Shown: positions 51,754-60,773, counted from the first letter of the stretch. The stretch is 61,100 nucleotides of DNA from Deltaproteobacteria bacterium (GCA_024277655.1 JAJRUT010000041.1:1-61100), one strand, 5' to 3'. A program made the numbers and translations. Notes: generated by a model not told the origin, from the letters alone.

Positions 51754-52089
51754 ATGAAATACTTTAATCGCAAACAAAACCGGGGGGCCGGCCTTTCCGA
51801 CAACGACCCGATGACCGGGGTTGCCAATCTCTTTGATGTTGGTCTGGTCTTTATTGTAGGTCTGCTCCTTGCCCTGTTTGGCACCTTTCATCTGGAAGAG
51901 CTGTTGCAGGAGGATTCCGAGATCACCATAACCAAACAGTCCGCCAGTGGTGAACTGGAAATCATCACTAAAAAGGGGCGGAAAATTGAGGCTATGAAGG
52001 TCACAAAGAAAAAAACCTCCGGCAAGGGCGAACGGTTGGGAACGGCCTATCGTTTAAGCGATGGAACCATGGTCTATGTTCCTGAATGA
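51754..52089 (+). CDS. DUF2149 protein, ExbD-like
   Basis: 111 residues with one membrane helix, LFDVGLVFIVGLLLALFGTF. Asp28 at the start of the helix corresponds in position to the essential ExbD/TolR aspartate. A periplasmic tail with ITITKQSASGELEIITKKGR and a C-terminal GTAYRLSDGTMVYVPE segment follows. DUF2149 (HmuV in Bacteroidota haem loci, as I recall it) accompanies an ExbB-like HmuU. With the preceding channel it probably forms a proton-driven energiser of the receptors or of the CobN-like enzyme. Confidence 0.8.
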   Translation: MKYFNRKQNRGAGLSDNDPMTGVANLFDVGLVFIVGLLLALFGTFHLEELLQEDSEITITKQSASGELEIITKKGRKIEAMKVTKKKTSGKGERLGTAYRLSDGTMVYVPE

Positions 52090-52133
52090 GATTTTTGCAA
52101 TTCGGCCACAAACCTAACAACAGATAAAATATT

Positions 52134-54086
52134 ATGAAATCATTCTTAACCTTGATCCTTATGCTCCTCTTTCCTGTGCAACTCATGGCCGGGGCGTATC
52201 CCATTACCTTTACCGATTCAAGCGGCGCTGAAATAACCTTGACCAACCCGCCAAAACGGGTGGTCTCCTTGGTGCCTTCCCTTTCCGAGATGGTGTTGCG
52301 AATTGGTGCTGGGGAGCAGGTGCAGGGCATTACCTTTCACTCTGTGTTGCCCGCTGAATCGGCAGGGAAAACTATTGTTGGTGGTTTCTTCAGCCCCAAC
52401 CTTGATCGTGTTGAGGCGTTGCAGCCTGATCTTATTTTTTACTCTGATCTGCAAAGTGAGGTTGTTCCCCGTTTTCAGGACAGGGTTCTTCTGGTGGATC
52501 TTTCGCCACAATCCATTGACGAAACGTTCAAACATCTTCAGCTCCTTGGTCGAATCTTTGGCAGGGAGGAGAAGGCTGCGACTATCATCGCCGAGGAGAG
52601 GCGTCTGCTTGCTGTAATTGCTGCCAAGGTTGCTAAAATTCCTGCTAATGAGCGCAGAAGGGTGATGCGATTGATGGGGCGCAAGCAGATTATGACTCCT
52701 GGGGATGATTCGTTCCAGAATGAATATATTAGGGCGGCTGGCGGGATTCCTCCGGTCGTTGGCGCGGGTAATATTGTTGGGATGAGCCGTGCCCAGTGGC
52801 AGGCATTTAACCCTCAGGTTGTATATGGCTGTGGTGATGATCGCACTGTATTGCCGCTTTTAGAAAAATCTGGGTGGAACAAGGTGGATGCGGTCAAAAA
52901 CAATAAAATTCTGTTCTTCCCCTGTGCATTGACCTGCCGGGCTGCGACCCATCCTGGCTATTTCACGGCATGGCTTTCGGCTCGGATTTACGGTGGTGAG
53001 TTCAGCAACCCTGAAAATTTTGTCCTGCCTGAACAGGTAGTTGGTCGCAAGCCGCTGGCTGTAGATCTCAGTTATGTTGAAAATGGAGAAATTGTCGAGA
53101 GTAACATTAAGGATTTTCGTAATAAAACCGTAGTCCTGCATCTTAATACACCCATGACCGTTGTCTCCACCTTGGAGGGGGAACGACGTGGGATTACCAC
53201 TGTGGCAAATCATTATTTTCCACCTCCTGCCTGGGGTTTAGGCCATAAGCAGGGGCTTACAGCATTACGGGAAAGTACCCTGAAGGTTCTCGGGTTTAAC
53301 CCTGAAACCACGGCCATGCTCTTTACCGGAGCCAATATGGATAATCTGGCACTGGTCAAAAAGAGATTTAAGGATATGGAGGTCACAGCATTGGTGACGG
53401 CAGGGGTTATGAGCAATGCGGTGCGGATGGGTGCGGATGTCGGCAATTATTATGAACCGGAGGTAAAGAAACCCGGCACCATCAATATTCTGCTGATGAG
53501 TAATATGAAGCTATCCAAAAGGGCGATGACCCGTGCTTTGATCTCGGCCACCGAGGGCAAAACCGCAGCGTTGCAGGATATGGATATCCGTTCAAGCTAT
53601 TCAAGAGATGTCAATCAGGCTACGGGTACTGGTACGGATAACATCATTGTTCTGGAAGGCACTGGCAGTCCCATTGATTCCAGTGGCGGTCATTCCAAAA
53701 TGGGTGAGTTAATGGCACGAGCGGTTTATGAAGGGGTACAGCGAGCGGTTCACCTGCAAAACGGTCTGGTGGTGCAGAGGCCTGTGTTCCAGCGCTTAAA
53801 GGAGAGGAAGATCTCCCTGTGGAATGTGGTGAATCAGGCCAATATCGCCGATCTGCGTCCGGAACTTGAGACCCTGTTGATGAATCCTGAGTATGGCAGT
53901 TTTATCACAAGCCTTATGGCGATCTCCGATGATTATGAACGGGGACTTGTGGAGGATCTTACCTCGGTCGATAGGTGGTGTGAGGTTGTGGCTGGAGGAA
54001 AATTTGAGCCTATTGATTTTGATGGCATGACCCCTGTTATGGCAAAGGGATTCAGTGGGTTGGTTCACCTACTTAGAACGCAATAG
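52134..54086 (+). CDS. Secreted fusion of BtuF-like binding domain and CbiZ amidohydrolase
   Basis: 650 residues with a signal peptide (MKSFLTLILMLLFPVQLMAG). Residues about 25-285 form a helical-backbone (BtuF/FhuD type) binding domain: KRVVSLVPSLSEMVLRIGAG, LDRVEALQPDLIFYSD and SGWNKVDAVKNNKILFFP. Residues about 300-570 match CbiZ adenosylcobinamide amidohydrolase: ALVTAGVMSNAVRMGADVG, GTINILLMSNMKLSKRAMTR, LISATEGKTAALQDMD, GTGTDNIIVLEG and HSKMGELMARAVYEGVQRAV. CbiZ cleaves the nucleotide-loop amide so that corrinoids can be remodelled; known CbiZ enzymes are cytoplasmic, so an exported one is unusual. No BtuC/BtuD genes are in the operon. Confidence 0.88.
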   Translation: MKSFLTLILMLLFPVQLMAGAYPITFTDSSGAEITLTNPPKRVVSLVPSLSEMVLRIGAGEQVQGITFHSVLPAESAGKTIVGGFFSPNLDRVEALQPDLIFYSDLQSEVVPRFQDRVLLVDLSPQSIDETFKHLQLLGRIFGREEKAATIIAEERRLLAVIAAKVAKIPANERRRVMRLMGRKQIMTPGDDSFQNEYIRAAGGIPPVVGAGNIVGMSRAQWQAFNPQVVYGCGDDRTVLPLLEKSGWNKVDAVKNNKILFFPCALTCRAATHPGYFTAWLSARIYGGEFSNPENFVLPEQVVGRKPLAVDLSYVENGEIVESNIKDFRNKTVVLHLNTPMTVVSTLEGERRGITTVANHYFPPPAWGLGHKQGLTALRESTLKVLGFNPETTAMLFTGANMDNLALVKKRFKDMEVTALVTAGVMSNAVRMGADVGNYYEPEVKKPGTINILLMSNMKLSKRAMTRALISATEGKTAALQDMDIRSSYSRDVNQATGTGTDNIIVLEGTGSPIDSSGGHSKMGELMARAVYEGVQRAVHLQNGLVVQRPVFQRLKERKISLWNVVNQANIADLRPELETLLMNPEYGSFITSLMAISDDYERGLVEDLTSVDRWCEVVAGGKFEPIDFDGMTPVMAKGFSGLVHLLRTQ

Positions 54087-54098
54087 GCTGTGATATAT

Positions 54099-55778
54099 AT
54101 GAGATATCGCCTTACCCTACTGCTTATTTTCAGCCCCATAATTGTCCAGGCTCAGGACTGGGGCGAGATTATCACGGCTGATGATATTCAGGGTATGGCG
54201 TTCAATAAAATCTCCGATGTTCTCTCACGCCTGCCTGGAATTAATGCCACGGATAACTCTATTTCCATCCGTGGTTCAACCAAGGTGAAGGTTTTGCTGG
54301 ATGGTCGGCCCATTAATGATCAACTCTCCCATTATGGCGGGGTTCATTTTGATCTGGTGAATCTTGGTAATGTGGCGCTCATCGAGATTGTGCGTGGCAA
54401 GGGAGCCTTGCAGTATGGTGATGATGCCAGTGCAGGCCTGATCCTTATCACCAGTAAAAAGGATGTTGGGTATGGTGGCAATATTAAAACGTGGTTTGGG
54501 AATGGTTCCACCAGTCATGTTCAGGCCAATGGTCGTGTTCAGCAAGGGCAATGGTCTACGGGCCTTTCCTTTACCCATAAGGATACGGCTGGTTTTGTCG
54601 ATAATGATGATCACCGGCAAAATCAGGTTGGTTTTCGCAGTGGTTATGGTTTTGGGCAGGGCAAAATTGGCATGACAGTGGATTATAGTGAGGAAAAATA
54701 TGGTCTGCCCGGTCGGGTAGAGTACCCATCCCCTTACTATCGCAAGGAAAAGGAGTTTTTTACCATCTCTGTGCCGGTTACCTTCAACGATATAATCGCA
54801 ACCTCATTTTATAATAAAGCCAGGCAGGAGAACCATGATTCTAGCCGTAACCTTGCAACCTTCTTGAAGGTGCAGGAGTTTGGGCAGGATATCAGCAATA
54901 AGCAGACAACTAGTTTGGGTGATGTCGAATATGGCTGTAACTTTCGCTGGAACAGAGGTTTAAGCACAGGGTTTAGTGGACAAACAGAACAGTCGTTATC
55001 TGTTTTTGGGCGGCATGGGTATCAATTTGCAAGTTGGCCTGTGACCATAAGTATTGGATTCAGAGGGAACAGCTATTCTGAGTTTGCACGTTCGCTCGAT
55101 CCAGAGTTTAGGCTCGGTTTTAAGCAGGGGAATTGGACAATCGGTCTTTCCTATAGTCAGGCCAATAACGCCCCTTCTCTTTCGCAGCGTTATGAGCGTA
55201 CGCCAACCAAGATTCCAAACCCGAATCTCGGCATGGAATTAGCTGAAAATTATAACCTGAATTGGTCGTTGACCTTGCCGATTGTCAATTTGTCCGGGGC
55301 GTTCTACCACTCCAGACTTACCGATAAAATCAGCTATGTTCTCGGGAGTGGTGGGGAGGGGCGATATGAAAATTTTGGTAAGGTGACCCGGGAGGGTGCA
55401 GAATTGCAAATTTCAACATCCCCATGGCAACACCTGACGGTAGGCTTAAATTACACCTGGCTAGAAGCAACAAACGAAGATACCGGCAAAACCTTAACCT
55501 CAAGCCCTGAACACCGGGCGACCCTGGAGCTTGGCTATCGTTATGAGACCCTGACTATTATTGGTGAGGTTGAATACAAGTCGAAACAATATACTCGCTC
55601 GGATAACAGTAGCTCTGTGCCGGAAATACTTTTGGCAAATATTCGGGTGGAATATGGCTTGAGCGATATGGATCTCTTTGGTGAAGTAAGTAACGTGGGA
55701 GATCATAATTACATCAACAGCATAGGCTATCAGGGCGATCCGCGCGCCTGGGTTGCCGGTTTAAACTACAGGTTCTGA
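54099..55778 (+). CDS. TonB-dependent receptor 2, apparently without TonB box
   Basis: About 559 residues: signal peptide (MRYRLTLLLIFSPIIVQAQ), then directly a plug domain (WGEIITADDIQGMAFNKISD, VLLDGRPI, IEIVRGKGALQYGDDASAG) and a barrel ending FGEVSNVGDHNYINSIGYQG with terminal YRF. No ETVVV-type TonB box is found between cleavage site and plug, unlike receptors 1 and 3. GTG at 54090 is an alternative start. It lies between the BtuF-CbiZ and CobN-like genes, with only one base before the next ATG, so it belongs to the same unit; a partner role or TonB-independent opening is possible. Confidence 0.9.
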   Translation: MRYRLTLLLIFSPIIVQAQDWGEIITADDIQGMAFNKISDVLSRLPGINATDNSISIRGSTKVKVLLDGRPINDQLSHYGGVHFDLVNLGNVALIEIVRGKGALQYGDDASAGLILITSKKDVGYGGNIKTWFGNGSTSHVQANGRVQQGQWSTGLSFTHKDTAGFVDNDDHRQNQVGFRSGYGFGQGKIGMTVDYSEEKYGLPGRVEYPSPYYRKEKEFFTISVPVTFNDIIATSFYNKARQENHDSSRNLATFLKVQEFGQDISNKQTTSLGDVEYGCNFRWNRGLSTGFSGQTEQSLSVFGRHGYQFASWPVTISIGFRGNSYSEFARSLDPEFRLGFKQGNWTIGLSYSQANNAPSLSQRYERTPTKIPNPNLGMELAENYNLNWSLTLPIVNLSGAFYHSRLTDKISYVLGSGGEGRYENFGKVTREGAELQISTSPWQHLTVGLNYTWLEATNEDTGKTLTSSPEHRATLELGYRYETLTIIGEVEYKSKQYTRSDNSSSVPEILLANIRVEYGLSDMDLFGEVSNVGDHNYINSIGYQGDPRAWVAGLNYRF

Positions 55779-55779
55779 T

Positions 55780-58700
55780 ATGAGATTTTTTGTTTTATTT
55801 TTAGCGTTTATGTTTTTGCCAGGAACCGTTTTGGCAAGTGACCTTACCTTACTGGTGTTGGATAATAATTCATATCTCGTCAGCAAGGCCATGGCGGGTC
55901 AGATCTTGCCGGTGGATGTTCAGGTTGTCTCCTTGGGTGAATTAGCACCAGGGGGAGAGTCATTACGGCAGGAAATTGACAAATCAAAGGTCATTATCAT
56001 TGATGTTATGGGCCGGGATCTTGAGGATTACCTCCTGGCCAATATCAATCTAACCGACAAGACCATCTATGCCCTGCGGGGCTCTACAGATGATGAAAGA
56101 TTAAGGAAACAAGGGTTGCTCTTTGATGCTGAGGTGGCTGAATATTACCACCATATCAGTACAAGTAATATTCGCAATATGGTGAATCTGGTGGTCAATC
56201 GTCATTTTGTCCCCACGATCAGCTATGAGCCGGTTTATAAAAAAATAATGGTCGGTATCTATCATCCTGATGTGAGTAAAATCTTTAAAACAGAGCTTGC
56301 CTATCAAGAGTGGCTGGCAAAACGACCAGGCTATAATCCTGAGAAACCACGAATAGGAGTTCTGTTTTTTGCGTCGTCCCTCACCGATGGCCAGCAAAAG
56401 CCAGTCAATACTCTGATTCACCGTTTGGAGAGCGAGGGGTTCAATGTTCTGCCCTGTTTTGGCAAGGATCAACAGACCATCGAACGATTTTTACTTGATA
56501 AGAAGGGCCAGGCACGGGTAGATCTTGTTCTGGCATTCTCCTTAAAGTTTTATTCTGCCTTAAGTCCTGAACTTGCTGCTGATTTGCAAAAACTGAATGT
56601 TCCCATTTTCAATATTATTAACCTCTATAGTTCAACCATTGAGGAGTGGCGGGAAAGCCCTGTTGGTATTGGTGGAACTGAAGTGGCCTGGTCACTGGCA
56701 ACGCCTGAAATATCAGGCCTTATTGAGCCAACGCCACTGTCAGCCAAGCAACAGTTTATCGACCCTGATACCGGTAAGCAGTATTATATAAAAGAGCCAA
56801 TTTTAGAAAATATGGATCTGCTCATGGTACGTCTTCATAAGATCCTTGATTTGCAGAGCATGGCCAATGAGGACAAGAGAGTTGCCCTGATGTATTACAA
56901 TCACCATCCAGGTAAGCAAAATGTTGGTGCCAGTTATCTTAATGTCTTTCGCTCCCTGGCAGAAATAATTACCGCCATGGCCGATGCGGGCTATAAGACC
57001 GGACCGACCATGGCGGAGATGGAAATAAAGAAGCTGATTATGGATTCGGGCCGTAATATCGGTTCATGGGCTCCGGGGGAACTTGATCGTCTGTTGCAAT
57101 CCGCGCAGGTTGTTCGCTTGCCGGTGGCACAATATAAGCTGTGGTTTAGCACCCTGCCGTCTGATTTTCAAAACAAGGTCATTGAACAGTGGGGTAGTGT
57201 TGAAGATTCAACCATCATGAAGGATGGCAGTTATTTTATTATTCCTGCGGTGACCCTTGGTAATATTGTTCTGCTCCCAGAACCGTCCCGTGGTTGGGGT
57301 GATGATCCGCTGAAGCTGTATCACGATACCACTCTCTACCCCCACCACCAGTATCTGGCGGTCTATCTCTGGCTGGGTCATGGTTTTAAGGCTGATGCTA
57401 TGGTGCACCTGGGCACCCATTCAACCTATGAGTGGACACCTGGAAAGCAGGCAGGGTTATCCCCATCCTGTTCGCCCGAGGTGTTGATTGGTCATATTCC
57501 CAATATCTACCCCTATATTGTTGATGATGTTGGGGAGGGTATTCAGGCCAAGCGTCGTGGCCGGGCGGTTATTATCTCTCACCTGACTCCCATGCTCAAA
57601 GAGGCCGGTTTGCAGGAGGAATATGGCCGCATGGCGGAGCTTATTAGCGAGTATGAACGAGCAAAAGCCCGGAACTCGGTCACGGCACAGTTAAAATACG
57701 ATGAGCTGATGGTTCTCGCCGAGAAAACTGGGATTTTGGTCGATATCGCCAGAGATGAAGGCCACCAACATGGCCACGGAGAGGCAGGTCACCACCAGCA
57801 GAATGAGCCGGACGACGAGCAGGTTCATCTCCTTGGTCATTATCTCGAAGATATTCGCGAGAACCTGATGCCTTACGGGATGCACAGTTTTGGTAAATCC
57901 CCTGCTGACCGTGAGATGACCGAGATGGCTCAGGCGGTGGTGAAATTTAATCCCCAGGAAAAGATTCGGGACATCAGGGCAAGGCTTAGTCGATCAGGTC
58001 ATGACGAAATCACGGCTCTCTTAAAGGGGTTGGATGGCAAATTTGTGAGCCCCGGTGAGGGAAATGATCCGGTCAGGAATCCAAATTCCCTGCCAACAGG
58101 GCGAAATTTTTACGGTTTTAATCCCCAGAAACTGCCAAGTCCAGCGGCCTGGGAACTGGGTAAAAGGGCGGCAGATGAAATTATCGAAAACCATAAAAGG
58201 CAGCATGGGAAATTCCCTGGTAAGGTGGCTGTGGTGCTGTGGGCCACAGAAACGCTTCGTAATGAAGGAGTGAACGAATCAACCATTCTTTATTTAATGG
58301 GGATCAAGCCCCGTTGGGTAAAGAGTGGTCGGGTTGTTGGGGTTGATGTGATTCTCGCCCGGCAATTACGGCGGCCGAGAATTGACGTTATGGTGAATGC
58401 CTCGGGTCTGTATCGTGATATGTTTCCGGATAAAATGGAATTTATAGATCAGGCCGTTGCTCTTGCCATGCGGCAAACGGATATTACTAATCTCCTTGCG
58501 GAGAATACGGCTCGGATCAAAATGAATTTACTGGCCACGGGGCTCAGTGAGCAAGAGGCTGAGGAGTTAAGCCGTTTGCGTATTTTTTCGGAAGAACCTG
58601 GCTCATACGGGACTGGTCTCGGCCAGATGGCTTCTGGCTCGGGTATGTGGGAAAATGAAAGGGAAGTGGTTGATGTCTTTGAGAACCGCATGGGGTTTGC

Positions 58701-59709
58701 CTTCGGGCAAGGTAAATGGGCTATTCCAGCCAGAAAGCTTCTTAAAGAGAATCTTGCCGGAGTGGATGTGACCCTCCACTCCCGTTCGTCCAATGTATAT
58801 GGGCTTCTGGATAACGATGATATGTTTCAATATCTTGGTGGCCTATCCATGGCGGTTCGTCTTGAGTCAGGAGCAACACCTGAAACCCTGATTACCAGGC
58901 AGCAAAAACCGGGCCAGGTGAATGTTGAGGATATGGCTAAAACCTTAGGGCGCGAAATGCGGAGCCGTTACCTAAATCCGAAGTGGATTAAGGGGATGCA
59001 ACAGGAGGATTATGCCGGAGCCCGAGAGATGGCGCATTTTGCCGAATACCTCTGGGGCTGGAATATGACCAATCCAGAGAAGGTGGATGCTGCCAAATGG
59101 CAGGAAACCTATGAGGTGTATGTTGAGGATAAGTATGGGCTAGAAATGGAAAAATTCTTCAATAAGGCCAGCCCCTGGGCCTATCAGTCCATCACCGGCA
59201 GAATGCTTGAAACCATCCGCAAGGGCTACTGGCAGGCCGATGATACGGTTAAGCAGAAACTGGCAGTGGAATATGCCAGTAATGTGGTGGCCAAAGGCGT
59301 AGCATGTTGCGATCATACCTGCAATAACCCCATGCTGAACCAAATGGTGGTGTCTATTATCTCTTTGCCTGGGGTGATGAGCCCTGAACTGGTAACAGAG
59401 TTTAAAATCGCCATTGAGCAGATGGCCGGAAAATCCATTGAAGATCAGGTTGTAGATCGGCGGGAGCTTCAGAAACAGCTCTCTGCACCGGTTGAGCACG
59501 TTACAGATAAAGCACAGGATCAAAAAGAAAGCCAGCAGGAGCCGGATCAACAAGGGAGTCAGGACGTTGAGGGATATAAGATGGAAAAAATAAGTAATGC
59601 CGATGATTCCACAGAGGTTACGTCCTCAGGGGTTGAGTGGCTCGCGGGATTATTTGTGTTGTTTATTATTGGCCTTGTTGTCTATGGGGCACGGAAAAGG
59701 GAGTATTAA
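55780..59709 (+). CDS. CobN-like chelatase, exported and membrane-anchored (HmuS-like)
   Basis: 1309 residues, matching CobN/BchH-type chelatases along most of its length (EPSRGWGDDPLKLYHDTTLY, HLGTHSTYEWTPGKQAGLSP, PHHQYLAVYLWLGHGFKADA, WATETLRNEGVNESTILYLM). It has an N-terminal signal peptide (FFVLFLAFMFLPGTVLASD) and a C-terminal membrane helix (WLAGLFVLFIIGLVVYGARK) after a Gln/Asp/Lys-rich linker, so the catalytic part should face the periplasm. A His-rich insert, HQHGHGEAGHHQQ (662-674), may load or store metal. No CobS/CobT ATPase is encoded nearby. CobN-like HmuS of Bacteroidota removes iron from haem, so metal removal or exchange, rather than ATP-driven insertion, is the favoured hypothesis. 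Confidence 0.9.
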   Translation: MRFFVLFLAFMFLPGTVLASDLTLLVLDNNSYLVSKAMAGQILPVDVQVVSLGELAPGGESLRQEIDKSKVIIIDVMGRDLEDYLLANINLTDKTIYALRGSTDDERLRKQGLLFDAEVAEYYHHISTSNIRNMVNLVVNRHFVPTISYEPVYKKIMVGIYHPDVSKIFKTELAYQEWLAKRPGYNPEKPRIGVLFFASSLTDGQQKPVNTLIHRLESEGFNVLPCFGKDQQTIERFLLDKKGQARVDLVLAFSLKFYSALSPELAADLQKLNVPIFNIINLYSSTIEEWRESPVGIGGTEVAWSLATPEISGLIEPTPLSAKQQFIDPDTGKQYYIKEPILENMDLLMVRLHKILDLQSMANEDKRVALMYYNHHPGKQNVGASYLNVFRSLAEIITAMADAGYKTGPTMAEMEIKKLIMDSGRNIGSWAPGELDRLLQSAQVVRLPVAQYKLWFSTLPSDFQNKVIEQWGSVEDSTIMKDGSYFIIPAVTLGNIVLLPEPSRGWGDDPLKLYHDTTLYPHHQYLAVYLWLGHGFKADAMVHLGTHSTYEWTPGKQAGLSPSCSPEVLIGHIPNIYPYIVDDVGEGIQAKRRGRAVIISHLTPMLKEAGLQEEYGRMAELISEYERAKARNSVTAQLKYDELMVLAEKTGILVDIARDEGHQHGHGEAGHHQQNEPDDEQVHLLGHYLEDIRENLMPYGMHSFGKSPADREMTEMAQAVVKFNPQEKIRDIRARLSRSGHDEITALLKGLDGKFVSPGEGNDPVRNPNSLPTGRNFYGFNPQKLPSPAAWELGKRAADEIIENHKRQHGKFPGKVAVVLWATETLRNEGVNESTILYLMGIKPRWVKSGRVVGVDVILARQLRRPRIDVMVNASGLYRDMFPDKMEFIDQAVALAMRQTDITNLLAENTARIKMNLLATGLSEQEAEELSRLRIFSEEPGSYGTGLGQMASGSGMWENEREVVDVFENRMGFAFGQGKWAIPARKLLKENLAGVDVTLHSRSSNVYGLLDNDDMFQYLGGLSMAVRLESGATPETLITRQQKPGQVNVEDMAKTLGREMRSRYLNPKWIKGMQQEDYAGAREMAHFAEYLWGWNMTNPEKVDAAKWQETYEVYVEDKYGLEMEKFFNKASPWAYQSITGRMLETIRKGYWQADDTVKQKLAVEYASNVVAKGVACCDHTCNNPMLNQMVVSIISLPGVMSPELVTEFKIAIEQMAGKSIEDQVVDRRELQKQLSAPVEHVTDKAQDQKESQQEPDQQGSQDVEGYKMEKISNADDSTEVTSSGVEWLAGLFVLFIIGLVVYGARKREY

Positions 59710-59712
59710 ATT

Positions 59713-60564
59713 ATGCATCAGCATGGATATATCGGCCGCAAGATGCGGCTGCCAAAGCTACAGGATAAACCTGCCATTATTGTTGCTGCTTTTGGCTCAA
59801 GTAGCCGGGCAAAAGCAGCCCTTGATATTTTCAAAGAAAAACTTGGACAGCACTATGCTGATTATGAAATTTTCTGGGCCTATACCTCTGAAATTATCAG
59901 AAAGAAAATGGGGATTCCTAGTTTGCAGGAGACGCTGGCAAAGGTTGAAGCCGCAGGCTACCGCAAGGTTGTGGTGCAGCCTCTGCATGTCTTCCCCGGT
60001 ACCGAATATCAGCAGATGGCGGAAACCTGTGAGTATTTTCCTGGGTTACGTGTTTTTCTCAGTGAGACGTTATTGCACCGGTGGGATTTTATCAAAGAAA
60101 CTCTGGGTGTTGTGGAGGCGGAGTTTTTGCCTCCGGAAGAAGGGCTCAATCTTCTGGCTCTGCATGGTACACCGCTCACATCTGATCCGGTGAATATCGT
60201 TTACCTTGGTTTGGAGAGGCTTGTGGCCGATTTCTATGTCAATGTGCTCACGGCAAGTGTGGAAGGTGTCCCCGACCCTGACGCCGTTATGGCAAGGATC
60301 CGGCGTGATCATTGGATTGGAAAATATAACAAGGTGAAAATAATCCCCATGATGTACTTGGCCGGGCTCCATGCTGAGGAGGATCTGATGGGGCCGGATC
60401 AGAGCTGGCGTACCACCCTTGAAACGATGGGATTTACGGTGGAATGCCCCAAGGTTCAATATGAGGGTCGTGAGTATTTTAAGGGGCTTGCTTATTATCC
60501 GGAAATCACTGCTTTTATTATGGATCGTTTGGCTCGGACTTTGTCTCTTGCCCGGTATTATTAG
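59713..60564 (+). CDS. cbiK: Anaerobic cobalt chelatase CbiK
   Basis: 283 residues. The family inserts Co2+ into sirohydrochlorin without ATP. Visible: IIVAAFGSSSRAKAALDIF, VVVQPLHVFPGTEYQQMAE, LLALHGTP with His151, and AGLHAEEDLMGPDQSWRTTL with His220, matching the two metal-ligand histidines of CbiK. No signal peptide is present, so it should act in the cytoplasm, in contrast to the periplasmic CbiK form described in Desulfovibrio. It starts three bases after the CobN-like stop codon. A weak AAGCAT/ATGCTT hairpin (60565-60580) follows. Confidence 0.93.
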   Translation: MHQHGYIGRKMRLPKLQDKPAIIVAAFGSSSRAKAALDIFKEKLGQHYADYEIFWAYTSEIIRKKMGIPSLQETLAKVEAAGYRKVVVQPLHVFPGTEYQQMAETCEYFPGLRVFLSETLLHRWDFIKETLGVVEAEFLPPEEGLNLLALHGTPLTSDPVNIVYLGLERLVADFYVNVLTASVEGVPDPDAVMARIRRDHWIGKYNKVKIIPMMYLAGLHAEEDLMGPDQSWRTTLETMGFTVECPKVQYEGREYFKGLAYYPEITAFIMDRLARTLSLARYY

Positions 60565-60594
60565 AAGCATACAAATGCTTATTTTAACGTAACT

Positions 60595-60690
60595 GCTCAC
60601 AGGGCACCGAATCTTTCCGCGATCAAGCTGGCTTACATGACATATTCGCTACGTCATCTTGCTTGCTAAAATCTCCGGCACCCTGTGAGC
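60595..60690. repeat. Inverted-repeat element after cbiK
   Basis: GCTCACAGGGCACCG (60595-60609) and CGGCACCCTGTGAGC (60676-60690) are complementary except for two bases. The interior also folds (ATGAC/GTCAT). No ORF lies inside. It looks like a miniature dispersed repeat or a long terminator-like hairpin. Confidence 0.6.
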
Positions 60691-60734
60691 CTGAGCGAAG
60701 CGCCGTCATACAGATTCAGTGGTTACATTTTAAC

Positions 60735-60762
60735 TTGACAAAAAAAAAGAGGAGTGTATCCT
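60735..60762 (+). promoter_or_regulatory. Promoter of TonB-dependent receptor 3
   Basis: TTGACA and TATCCT are separated by 16 bases, about 150 bases before the receptor ATG. Confidence 0.55.
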
Positions 60763-60773
60763 TGGTCGCGCCA

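Noticed and set aside
48174-60564. Plain BtuB-BtuCDF B12 import operon
   Set aside because: No BtuC permease or BtuD ATPase is encoded, and the CobN-like, DUF2162, ExbB-like and DUF2149 genes do not belong to that system.
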